64,000 nt of DNA from Bolinopsis microptera (Eukaryota > Ctenophora > Tentaculata > Lobata > Bolinopsidae), in the NCBI RefSeq assembly GCF_026151205.1, contig NC_087084.1, forward strand, positions 7,241,394 to 7,305,393, read 5' to 3'. The stretch's first letter is position 1. Each line of letters begins with the position of its first letter. The notes beneath the pieces are model-generated. The model searched no databases and was not told the DNA's origin. It saw only the letters and a program-made list of their open reading frames with translations. The translations under genes and the position numbers were made by a program. Below are positions 10,067-20,659 of this stretch, piece after piece.

Positions 10067-11772
10067 CTGCAAGGTGAAATGTCCCTTACTCCAGCGATAG
10101 AACTACAAGCTGACTCTTACCTTACTCCAGCGATAGAACTTCAAGGTGAAATGTCCCTTACTCCAGCGATAGAACTACAAGCTGACACTTCCCTTACTCC
10201 AGCGATAGAACTACAAGCTGACACTTCCCTTACTCCAGCGATAGAACTACAAGCTGATACATCCCTTACTCCAGCGATAGAACTACAAGGTAAAACGTCC
10301 CTTACTCCAGCGATAGAGCTGAAAGGTAAAACGTCCCTTGCTCCAGCGATAGAGCTGAAAGGTAAAACGTACCTTACTCCAGCGATAGAGCTGAAAGGTA
10401 AAACGTACCTTACTCCAGCGATAGAGCTGAAAGGTAAAACGTACCTTACTCCAGCGATAGAGCTGAAAGGTAAAACGTACCTTACTCCAGCGATAGAGCT
10501 GAAAGGTAAAACGTACCTTACTCCAGCGATAGAGCTGAAAGGTAAAACGTACCTTACTCCAGCGATAGAACTGAAAGGTAAAACGTACCTTACTCCAGCG
10601 ATAGAGCTGAAAGGTAAAACGTACCTTACTCCAGCGATAGAACTGAAAGGTAAAACGTACCTTACTCCAGCGATAGAGCTGAAAGGTAAAACGTACCTTA
10701 CTCCAGCGATAGAACTGAAAGGTAAAACGTACCTTACTCCAGCGATAGAGCTGAAAGGTAAAACGTACCTTACTCCAGCGATAGAGCTGAAAGGTAAAAC
10801 GTACCTTACTCCAGCGATAGAGCTGAAAGGTAAAACGTACCTTACTCCAGCGATAGAGCTGAAAGGTAAAACGTACCTTACTCCAGCGATAGAACTGAAA
10901 GGTAAAACGTACCTTACTCCAGCGATAGAGCTGAAAGGTAAAACGTACCTTACTCCAGCGATAGAGCTGAAAGGTAAAACGTACCTTACTCCAGCGATAG
11001 AACTGAAAGGTAAAACGTACCTTACTCCAGCGATAGAGCTGAAAGGTAAAACGTACCTTACTCCAGCGATAGAACTGAAAGGTAAAACGTACCTTACTCC
11101 AGCGATAGAGCTGAAAGGTAAAACGTACCTTACTCCAGCGATAGAGCTGAAAGGTAAAACGTACCTTACTCCAGCGATAGAACTGAAAGGTAAAACGTAC
11201 CTTACTCCAGCGATAGAGCTGAAAGGTAAAACGTACCTTACTCCAGCGATAGAACTGAAAGGTAAAACGTACCTTACTCCAGCGATAGAGCTGAAAGGTA
11301 AAACGTACCTTACTCCAGCGATAGAACTGAAAGGTAAAACGTACCTTACTCCAGCGATAGAGCTGAAAGGTAAAACGTACCTTACTCCAGCGATAGAACT
11401 GAAAGGTAAAACGTACCTTACTCCAGCGATAGAGCTGAAAGGTAAAACGTACCTTACTCCAGCGATAGAGCTGAAAGGTAAAACGTCCCTTACTCCAGCG
11501 ATAGAACTGCAAGGTGAAATGTCCCTTACTCCAGCGATAGAACTACAAGCTGACACTTCCCTTACTCCAGCGATAGAACTTCGAGGTGAAATATCCCTTA
11601 CTCCAGCGATAGAACTACAAGCTGACACGTCCCTTACTCCAGCGATAGAACTACACGGTGAAACGTTCCTTAGTCCAGCGATAGAACTGAAAGGTAAAAC
11701 TAAAACGTCCCTTGCTTCAGCGATAGAGCTGCACGGTGAAACGTCCCATACTCCACTGATAGAACTGCACGG
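10067..11772 (+). repeat. 36-bp minisatellite downstream of the receptor stop
   Basis: About 47 copies of a 36-bp unit containing CTTACTCCAGCGATAGA. The middle is homogenised to one type whose plus frame would read GKTYLTPAIELK, with the flanks more mixed. Because 36 is divisible by three, the array is open in several frames on both strands. The plus frame starts at an ATG (9944) just after the receptor stop and ends at 11836. Its position before AATAAA makes transcription in the receptor 3' UTR likely. Translation is unproven, and a separate repeat protein is possible but not supported. Confidence 0.9.
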
Positions 11773-11888
11773 ATTACAGTCTGCAGTCACCGCAACAAAT
11801 TCCAAAAAATTTGGTCACTTTGATTTGATGCGATAGCCCATGTAAAGTGTTTTCCATTTTTCAATTGAACATTTTGTTTACTTTATTC

Positions 11889-11894
11889 AATAAA
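11889..11894 (+). terminator. Poly(A) signal AATAAA for the receptor transcript
   Basis: A perfect AATAAA about 120 bp after the minisatellite, followed by T- and GT-rich sequence. It is conserved in the downstream duplicate at 23361. It is the likely cleavage signal of the pentraxin receptor mRNA, which would place the minisatellite in its last exon. Confidence 0.6.
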
Positions 11895-11899
11895 GTTAT

Positions 11900-13480
11900 A
11901 TTTATTTGTTCCATTGTTTTGTAAAACAAATAAATTTGATACGGTATAGTTATTTTATTTGTTTTTGTATCTATGATTGAGTAATTTCATGTACAATTAA
12001 TATCGTTAAACGTAATTGGATTTATTAATTGGACAAGTATTAGTAATTGAAATTCTTTCCCACTATTAAATGTTTTAATTGTATTTCCGTTTCGAATACT
12101 TAAAAGATGATCATCGCATCAAACCCATTTTGCTTGTTTCAACTTTAAATCAAGGATCTGAGAATATTCCCGTAGATTTTAGCCCCACTTTTCATTGGCT
12201 AAAATCTTGAAGTTTCATATCACAAAAAAAAGTAAAATCCTAATTTTTGCACCAAAATATACGTGGTACTAGTCGTACTTTTCAATTTACGTATTTAATA
12301 TATACTTTAAGGGTCCATACTTCTCATCTAAGGATCGCAGTATCGTTCGTACTCATTGATCAACAAAACGAGGGCATTGCAGACGAATGGCCTAACTTTA
12401 TGTTATACAATATAACGGGACTAAGGAAATCAGAGCGCAACATCAACCGTAATGCTAATAATAACTCTGTCCCATAAGCACGCCATCACAGAATCAATTT
12501 CACTGCATACCATCTCAGTTACACTGCCATCAATTCGCCAGCAAAAACGGCATGACGCTATGCGACTGATAACAGTCGTTAAATTTTAAAAACTTTGGAA
12601 TAGCTAGCTAGCAGTAGCTATGCGCCTGTTTCCACTCTAACAACTCTAAAAGCATATTAATATGATAATTTCAACTAAAGGCAACTTTATATGTGCTCAG
12701 CTATGTTTTGTTCGACAAGCTCTATTATATACATTTTAATCGTTTTAATGAGATCTAATCTTGTATGAGTTTTGAGTTTTGAGTTTGAATTGATAACACT
12801 TATTATATATATTATTTTTTGAGTAAACATTGGCTGGTACTTCGGGCCGGTCCCCAACAAAACAAAAAAAATAGCTCAGATAGCAAGTATATTGCATGAT
12901 TGTTATAATGGTGGATATGACTGAATGATTTATGATTATTCAGAATTATAATATGAATAATAAATATAAAATAAACAAACGATAGATTTTGAAAGATAAG
13001 CGGAAACTGATAGATATGATGGTTAAGAAATAGTAATAAAAAGCGGGAACTCTTCGTACGTTTTGTAATGGTTTGACCAATACGAGGTCGCGTCTTCAGT
13101 CACGTGGTCTCTCCACTAATATATAATAGGGAGCTCTATGTGGTGTGATTGGGCAATACGCTGACGAATAAACTCTCCGGAGTCCGGACAGAGTGTTTCC
13201 TGATATGATCCGTGTGCTCAGTTCTTCTTTATCAGTTTAGTTGACCGTTACTACATTACTACAGTAATGATCTCATAATTTTGTCGGAGAGTCTACGGTT
13301 ATAACTATTAGCTCATATTTTCTGATTCTGCCTATTTCCTAGTATAGGCCTTTACCGACTCTATAAAATGTCCAGAAAATTCACGGGCTACTTATTATAT
13401 TTATTATCATGTCGAATTAATATCTATTTTTGTTGTATTTAGCATTACAATTATTAAATTAATTTGGCAGTTGCGTGTCG
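11900..13480. other. 3' flank of receptor, no gene seen
   Basis: AT-rich sequence, mostly shared with 23370-24335. The section near 12335-12957 is present only here. A 76-codon frame at 12247-12477 has no recognisable features and crosses the boundary of the copy-specific segment, so I do not call it. Confidence 0.5.
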
Positions 13481-13767
13481 TTATTCGTTATTTTCTTTAT
13501 TAGTCATTTATATTATGTAAAGGTAAGATTTCTGTTTTTCTACCACAACCTAGACATTATGCTAAGTCAACCGTTGATTATATGAAAAATTTTCGATTTA
13601 AAAGACTTTTATTTCACTGAAAGATAGATAAAATGAATGATAACACATTCTACAGTAATTTCATTTTATAACATTACAATAACGAACAGTTAACTTTAGT
13701 TAAGTGGGTGAAACTATTTGCAAATTAACGCTCAATCTCTAGCTTAATATATTTGTATTGTTATCAG

Positions 13768-13848
13768 CACAGTGGCGCAATCGGTTAGACATTAGCCTTA
13801 TTTCACTGTCTAACCCGGAGGTAGCGAGGTCGAGTCCCGACTGGGTCT
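13768..13848 (+). ncRNA. tRNA-like sequence with Pol III A- and B-box motifs (tRNA pseudogene or SINE head)
   Basis: TGGCGCAATCGGTTAG resembles a D-arm/A box and GGTCGAGTCCCGA a T-arm/B box. Between them GTTAGACA and TGTCTAAC form an eight-pair stem over a long loop. The acceptor ends do not pair well, so this is more likely a degenerate tRNA or tRNA-derived SINE than a working tRNA. Confidence 0.4.
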
Positions 13849-14001
13849 AAATCTCAAAGTTTGCAAAAATCAGTTATATCGTAAACGTTCACTCATCACT
13901 GAGCTGTGCAGTCACACATAAAAGGCTTGTGTATACGTGTTTCATAACAATAGAACTAGTCACCCACTAACGTTATTCCAGTTTCCACCGTAATATAAAA
14001 T

Positions 14002-16227
14002 CTAATACCGTATAATACGAGCAATGTTCCTCAGTTTATCTAACAAAGGTAGCATGTAAGGTGTATCGTCTAATGTTTTACCCATACCTGGGCACATAAA
14101 AACAGAGCAGTGTACACGTGCTCTTGATAACATTAAGTAAAGTCTACTCAGGTCATTCTCCTCATTGTGCTTCCCCAATCCGCACACGATTATCACAGCA
14201 GGCCACTCAGCTGAGTAACTATAATAAATTTTACACACTGAAATCTTACTACCGGTGTTATCATGTCTCATAGTAATATTGTTCTTAGCTAATGATACTG
14301 CATCACTACTAGTGACATTACTAGTTACTATACCTATAATATCAGAATAATTTAATTCATGTGTAGCACACAATCTATCTAACTCAATATTAAATACACG
14401 TACAATACTATCAACATTGTGATAATTAAAAACATGCATTACAGGTAATGGACCGTGTATGAAGTGTCCTGGTGATTGTGTGGGTAAAACTAAATCTAAA
14501 ATATCTGACGAGGAGAAAAATAATTTAACAAATTGATCTCTGATTTCAGATAAAATATTCGATAAATCTAACGTATTTCTTAAGTTCATAGATAAAGTAG
14601 CCCTTTGATAAGGTTTTAATATATCAATGATTGAATTAGCTAAGTTCAAAATGGTTGATTGAATGTCAGAAATATACCAAACCTGAGTAAAATCACAAGC
14701 TATCCACACATTCTTATCTGCTGATAATTCTAATAACTTGTGAATCAGTACAATAAACTTTTCAGCTGTGGTACTAGATTTAATTATTCCCTGTATATCA
14801 TCAACAAACAAATGATAACCCCTCAGTAGACTGAGTTTATCTGTTAACTGTTTGGTATCTGGATAACATGTTATCTCCACAATAACAACACTACACAAAC
14901 TCTTTGTTATTAGATCAGCTAATTGTACGGGAGTGGGATTATGTTTTTTACTAGTACTTATCAGTTTGTATTTTATACTAGCGTTATCTAACGCACTTTG
15001 ATAATGCTGCGAATTGTTTTCGTCTCCAGTAAACTTAAATACCACAACTTTATTGTCTTTATCAGATTGTATTAGCTGTATTATCTTACCACACAATATG
15101 ACAGTCTTTCCGGTCCCTGCGGGTCCGTTGATCCACAACATATTCTCACTTGAATTAAACACACTATTTTGCTGTGTGGTTAAATTTAGAACCCCAACAT
15201 AGTTGCTTATGACATCGGGAGCTTTAACAACCCCGGGATTTTGATCACGTCTGTTACTTTTTTTAGGCTCGAAAGTGATGCGACCTTCCTTAAGTTGTTT
15301 GTTGACATCCATAATACATCGTCCTAAACTGCACTTGGATTTATCACACGTGTTTCTTTCCGTGGCCCATATGGCTAACAAAATGTTCCGTGCTTTTTCA
15401 TGAGAATCTTGATCTAATCCAGCTATTGGTATTCCTGTACTCGATACTGTTTTGTTAGAAACTCTTCTAATGGATGATATGCCCTGAGTTACATTGGTTA
15501 CCCACCAAGCACGAAAATCATATACATCTTCTTCAAATATGATAGTCGACAGTTCATTATCACTTAACCGGAGTTCCGTCATCTCACTAAATTGAAACTC
15601 ACTTTTAAACCGATTACTGAAATTAGGGTACGCTGTGAACTGAAGAATATTTGCGTCCTGGTCAATACATCTGATCAACTCCACTACCTTGTTTCTCTGT
15701 TTAATTGACTTCTGGAACGTACCATTCAATGCTCTCAACTGCTGTTCTCTGTTACACTCAGGTTGCCAGTCCTCGCCAATTGAACACAGGTGGGAGTCTG
15801 GTTCACATTCCACGATCTCTCCAACATTTTCCATGTTCTTTACCTCGATAACAATGAAACTGTCCACACAAATAATGAGAAAGTCACATTCCCCGTCCTG
15901 ATCCCATGCCTTTTTGCATTTAGGACATCCTTTTCGAATATGACTTTTACCTGCACACAAACGAAATTGATGGTGAGTGTATTTGAAGCTGTGGAGAACA
16001 ATAAAGTTTCCATCTACCTCTTCCAAAGCCCTATACACCTTAACTTCAGTCTCGTAGTCCGACTGATGTCGTTTTTCAAGTCTAAAGCTGGGACCAGGCT
16101 GATCTTCATCTGGGTATATATCTATGTAGGTCTGCTCTGGTGCTCTTGGAAGCATTGTGGGCTTGTAATCAGCCGTTGAGCAGTATTCTTCGTATATTTG
16201 TTTGCCATTTTCTAAATATTTATCCAT
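14002..16227 (-). CDS. NERD-type nuclease fused to superfamily-1 helicase, uninterrupted ORF
   Basis: A 741-codon frame without introns. The N-terminal part resembles a NERD (PD-(D/E)xK) nuclease: a helix with YETEVKVYRAL (58-68), the acidic GECDFL (112-117, D115) and IEVKN (127-131, E128/K130). A cysteine cluster (C91, C101, C104) may bind metal. The C-terminal half is a UvrD-like/schlafen-like SF1 helicase: Walker A GPAGTGKT (368-375), Walker B FVDDIQ (474-479), ACDFTQ (510-515), NLRNT (548-552), the AEWPAVIIV segment (673-681) and LSRAR (700-704). Expected activity is ATP-dependent nucleic-acid unwinding or translocation coupled to cleavage, possibly genome or RNA defence. All core residues are present, so it looks functional. 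Codon choice is AT-rich like its surroundings. Gene identity beyond the domain level is not recognised. Confidence 0.8.
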   Translation of the reverse strand: MDKYLENGKQIYEEYCSTADYKPTMLPRAPEQTYIDIYPDEDQPGPSFRLEKRHQSDYETEVKVYRALEEVDGNFIVLHSFKYTHHQFRLCAGKSHIRKGCPKCKKAWDQDGECDFLIICVDSFIVIEVKNMENVGEIVECEPDSHLCSIGEDWQPECNREQQLRALNGTFQKSIKQRNKVVELIRCIDQDANILQFTAYPNFSNRFKSEFQFSEMTELRLSDNELSTIIFEEDVYDFRAWWVTNVTQGISSIRRVSNKTVSSTGIPIAGLDQDSHEKARNILLAIWATERNTCDKSKCSLGRCIMDVNKQLKEGRITFEPKKSNRRDQNPGVVKAPDVISNYVGVLNLTTQQNSVFNSSENMLWINGPAGTGKTVILCGKIIQLIQSDKDNKVVVFKFTGDENNSQHYQSALDNASIKYKLISTSKKHNPTPVQLADLITKSLCSVVIVEITCYPDTKQLTDKLSLLRGYHLFVDDIQGIIKSSTTAEKFIVLIHKLLELSADKNVWIACDFTQVWYISDIQSTILNLANSIIDILKPYQRATLSMNLRNTLDLSNILSEIRDQFVKLFFSSSDILDLVLPTQSPGHFIHGPLPVMHVFNYHNVDSIVRVFNIELDRLCATHELNYSDIIGIVTSNVTSSDAVSLAKNNITMRHDNTGSKISVCKIYYSYSAEWPAVIIVCGLGKHNEENDLSRLYLMLSRARVHCSVFMCPGMGKTLDDTPYMLPLLDKLRNIARIIRY

Positions 16228-16409
16228 TGTTGATCACTCGATATATCTGAAATGAAATCATCTATGAGAGGGATCGATGCAGATTGAAAAATAGAATATT
16301 CCAGGATATATATAGGTTCTTATAATATTACACAGCTCTTATAGTACATATTTATCAAACTTAATTTTTCAAAATTACTCACTCGTTCAGTGGTCGTTCA
16401 GTGGTCGTT

Positions 16410-17575
16410 TAGTGCCTTGAAAAAGTTCAATGTACAAAGTTTCTTGGGGTGATAATAGACGAACAGCTAAGCTGGGAACCACATCTTAATCATTTATCTT
16501 TAAAGCTGAACTCCAGTATTGTATCAATTAAGAGAATTTGCAAATTCATTCCCAAATCTGAATATTTGAAACTATACAATGCTCTTTTTATGTCACATCT
16601 TAGCTATTGTATAAGTTGCTGGGGTGGTATCCCTAAACATAAGCTGAATAAAATCTTTGCAATTCAAAAACGATGTATAAGACTGCTATTTGGTAACATT
16701 CCCAATTTTGATCATAAAGAATACTATTTAACCTGTGCACGTTCAAGAACTTATAACGAACATATGGCTAGCAAGAACTACTGTCTTGAACACACTAAAC
16801 CGCTATTCACTGAGCAGAAAATTATGAACCTGGAGAATCTGCACATGTACCATACATTTATGGAACTATTCAAAATTCTTAAATTTGATGTCCCCCAGTC
16901 GATTAAAGATCTTTTCAAGTTCTGTCCTAGAAATGAAAAACTTCGTCTGATTGTCCCATTACTGAGGTTAGATATCTCCCAACAGAACTTTTTGTACACC
17001 TCTACGAAAATTTGGAATGACCTCAGCCCCTATGTATTCGAAATTTGTGATGCTAATAAGATGGGATAATAATCCCGGGTTCTTCCAAGAATTCAGACTT
17101 GTCAGCCTCGTCAGGTATTATTAAATCTAACCTTAAAAAGCACTTGCTATCCCTCCAAAATCGAGATGACCCTAATACATGGTAACTACTTTATATTATA
17201 TCTCAAATTCTAAATCCGGTACGGCTCTGCACACATGATATCTCTCTCTGCCATGAAACATGGCTAACCTTTTAAACTATAATTTAAAACCTAAACCTAA
17301 ACTAAAACTCAACTGGGCTCTCCTATGTCACCAAACTAAACCAATAAGTAATTTTATATTATTATATTCTTCTATATTTGTATAACAAGTATATTGACGT
17401 AGTGGATGGTTGAGGGGGTTTCAAGCACAGGTCACTCTCAAATCCTAAAGATAAGCAGTGGCCTTCGGCACTTGAAACCTCTTCAAACCTCCCCTGATTT
17501 ATTTATTATTGATATTGTTTGATTGTGCCGTAAAAATAAATATTTGTTTTATTAAAATATTTGTTTTATTAATTC
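16410..17575 (+). mobile_element. 5'-truncated LINE (reverse transcriptase C-terminus)
   Basis: An open stretch at 16449-17069, extended upstream by the frame reading SFLGVIIDEQLSW, matches the end of CR1/Jockey-group reverse transcriptases: the FLGV..D..LSW motif, the SYCISCWGG region, and IQKRCIRLLF followed by the C-terminal helical domain. It stops after KMG in a frame-broken end; downstream sequence (SGIIKSNLKKHLL) continues the family pattern in another frame. The palm and endonuclease are missing, so it is a dead 5'-truncated insertion. The 3' limit near 17575 is my estimate from AT-rich tail sequence. Confidence 0.7.
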
Positions 17576-19260
17576 AATAGAGGGTCCGAGGTTTGTTTCA
17601 GTGGTTCGTTTCCTTATTGTCCTAACAGTATAGTTATAATAGTTGCGTCAAAAGCCAAATATTTTCGAATTATAATTAGGACTAGGAGTAGGAGCAACGT
17701 CTGAGCATCAAATAATAAGAGCTGATAAAATGTTTATTACTTTCTTGAAAAGAGACGATTTTTGTTTCTATAAAGCAGTGTGTTGATTCCAAAAATTAAT
17801 AATATTATTTATTATGCTCCAAGGCAATTAAGTAATTTCATTGTTTTATTATTTGTAACTTTGTAACCCTTTTTCTCCAAAAATTGTGGCGCTTCTAGTT
17901 CTACAATAACTATTATACATATAGAATGTAAATGCACATTTCATCTCTATATATATTGCAATAAGTACATAAAATTTATTATATATATATGAGTCTCAGT
18001 CAAGTTACTAGCTGGTCGGATTGTCCCCAATTGTGAAATTGCCGTGTTGATTTTAGATTAAATGCTTCCCGGTTATAGAGTTTTCAGATATGAAATTTCT
18101 TAGTCCAGATCATTTTTGCTCAGACTAGTGTACTTTCATCATTAATTTAGCATTGGTTCAATGATATTTATTTTCCACCTGAACAATCATTAAAATTATA
18201 CAAATGAATCATTCTATTTTGGTACCTGCTGTTCAGATCTATAGGATTTAGAGACTGTCAAGATGGAATATGAGTTGGTTGTATCCGCTATTAACTATTT
18301 CTTTGAACCGATACCTGAAATATACTCTCATGTTACTTTCAAATGCTTTTACTTTTTAAGCGGCGTATTCATGGCAGCTGTAGTTTGTACAAATATAACA
18401 TTAGCCATGCCGTAATTGAATCGCAATTAGATAACTGAAATTTAGTATGAAATTGCTAATCAATAATGATTCACAGAAGGAAGATTATTTCGTCTAGATT
18501 CTATAAAACGTTTACAAACCTGATAACCTGGGTAGGAGAGTGTCTTCACAAGATAGACTACAGTTAGGAAGTAGTTGCTCGAGTAAGTTGGTTTGATCCT
18601 GTACTTCTTATCACTGAAATTTGATAAACTCTGCGTGAGTTTCTTTATCTTACAGCTTTAAAATAGCACGGGGCAGTTATATTCTAAAATGGTACTCATT
18701 TAGATGTCCCTCACATAAATCGAGGAATTAATTAATTGATATTAAGTAGGTAATTAAATAATCAAGAACAGCCCCGTAGTCAAGATTATCTGCCAAGGCA
18801 GGCGAGTCCCAACAGACAGCTAAGGAACAGACTACGCGGAGCCTCAGGAAACATTTTGAGAAAATTTAAGAATTTTGCCACATTATCTTGCATTCTTTCA
18901 CGTACCTGCCAAGAAGTTATATAAATGTCTCGTCAACAAAGATGCGTCGATTAGAACAAGCTATCAAATCAGGCCAGGTTTTATAGTGTAAGCTTATAGT
19001 GTAAGCTTACAAAGGCACGAGATCGAGAATAAGAAAGGAGTCACAACGTGCTAACGAATTAATGCGCCACGTGCACTTCACGTAACCCGTCCGAGAGAGC
19101 TCAGAATACCGAGTTTATATCAGCAGGTAAAGTAACTTGATGAGTAGGGTGGCATTTCATTATATCACTGTGGTGTTATATTACATAATACATACCTACG
19201 AATGAGCTCAATACACATACTAGTAGACGGGCCAAGACGTCGAGTGCTATAAAAAGGAAT
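17576..19260. other. AT-rich intergenic region, nothing recognised
   Basis: About 1.7 kb with no frame longer than 60 codons and no clear tandem repeat or RNA gene. It separates the truncated LINE from the second receptor copy. Confidence 0.4.
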
Positions 19261-19267
19261 TATTTGA

Positions 19268-20545
19268 ACGATCAATACTAATATCGTGGAGTTTAACCGT
19301 TCTTCTAACGTCTTTGATAGGAGACAGTGTCATTCTCATAGCGACTATAAAATATAACGCCATCAAACATCACTAAGTCATAGTAGACGTGATGCAGAAC
19401 ATGGCTGTTTGTGATCTCCTACAGAGTGTATTCATCGTGTTACCCCGCACTTTGGTATTGATAACAGATCGTTTGGTAATATGTGCATTTCTCTGCCACA
19501 TAGAGGCGAACTTCAGATGGATAAGTTTTGCATTGAACGTGTTCCTAACATGCAATTTAACTTCACTGAAGCTTCTTACCGTGAAGTACCCTTTGAAAAC
19601 AGGTGCCTGGTCCTCCAGGTTAGGTTAAAAAATTTGTGCTGTTCTAGTATGGCTTCTGGCTGTGGGAGTCTACGGCCCGATACTATTGTATAACATACTT
19701 TATTTAAGACATACTATCCACTTTAGTTACCATGACTATCAGTGTAACTATGATTACAACACAATAAATTTGGTGTGGTACTGGTGGTATTTGTTTGCCG
19801 GTGTAGGTTCCATGTGTATCATTTGCGCAATCATTATCGTCGTCTCATCAATACTTCTGCTTGTGGAGGCAAAAAGAGTAGCTGCTCGCTTTGGAGAAAC
19901 ATTGCGGTGGGAGGGTGTAACCACGGTGTTGCTCACTGTTGTACTACTACTACTACTATGTCGGAGCTAAGTCCGATCTACGCCAGAAAACCCCCTCCAT
20001 ATATCCTTGTCCCGCATCAGGGTTCGCAGTTCCTCTTTAGAGTTTGTCCCAACTTCCTTCAGTAAAATAGACAAGTAGCTTTGTCTTGGTCAGCCTTGCT
20101 GTGCTCTACCGTGCGTAGGTTCCCATAAGACTAAATCACTGGCAAGTAGCTCAGGATGTCGGATGCAGTGTCCCGCCATTTAGTAGTACTAAAGCGAACA
20201 ACCATCCCCCTGTTCGCTAGGGCCGTTACTGCAGAAAGCCTCACGTCTAGAACAATTGATCATTTGTCGCTCCTGATCCTAGAGCATCCTTGTCTCGTTA
20301 CTTGTCACATGCACTTTTTCTAAAGAGGAACTGTATAATGATATACAGAAAGAAAATCTGGATTAGATGTTGTAGTAGTGACAATTTCGTATCTCTTAAG
20401 TTTTGGGATAGCAGCTGCGACGCAAATTTTGAATATGAACTTCAGAAACACAACCGTACGCCCCATAGTTTACTTGCAGTACTTCAGTATCATGTCTAAC
20501 TTCTTTGTCTATTCGCTAACAGTACGAAGTTTTAGAGCGTTTTAA
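19268..20545 (+). pseudogene. 7TM receptor pseudogene (duplicate of receptor exon 5)
   Basis: This is highly similar to receptor exon 5 from helix 1 onward. It has lost the pentraxin exons and the first 30 or so residues of the exon. AAA has become TAA at 19374-19376 and TAC has become TAA at 19626-19628. A 425-bp LINE tail interrupts helix 6 between about 19942 and 20371. The end of helix 7 and the stop (now TAA) remain at 20545. With two nonsense changes and an insertion it cannot encode a receptor. Confidence 0.9.
19945..20370 (-). mobile_element. RTE-type LINE 3' end with (TAG)n tail, inserted in the receptor pseudogene
   Basis: On the minus strand the insert reads the typical end of an RTE-like reverse transcriptase: GHCIRHPELLASDLVLWEP, then a single stop, then SYLSILLKEVG and ELRTLMRDKDIWRGF, followed by TAG and a run of TAG repeats. 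TGTTGTA flanks both sides (about 19938 and 20369), consistent with a target-site duplication. It is 5'-truncated and cannot move by itself. Confidence 0.75.
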
Positions 20546-20659
20546 AGAATGAATACAACCAATACAACACCAATACAACAAAGACAAAGAACCAATCAGA
20601 GACCGATATTCAATCCAACAACACGATCCATTCCAAGAAGTCCATCACAAATAGATCTG

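Larger units (their letters stand above)
9105..13487 (+). repeat. Segmental duplication, copy 1 (receptor last exon and 3' region)
   Basis: Receptor helix 1 onward, the 36-bp minisatellite, the AATAAA region and the 3' flank are matched by 19268-24335 at high identity. Copy 1 carries about 620 bp near 12335-12957 that copy 2 lacks; I cannot tell insertion from deletion. Exons 1-4 are not duplicated. The NERD-helicase gene lies between the copies. Confidence 0.85.

Noticed and set aside
9944..11836. A 630-codon plus-strand ORF of LTPAIEL repeats as a structural protein
   Set aside because: It follows directly after the receptor stop, the duplicate array is frame-broken, and both strands are open, so a 3' UTR minisatellite is the simpler reading.
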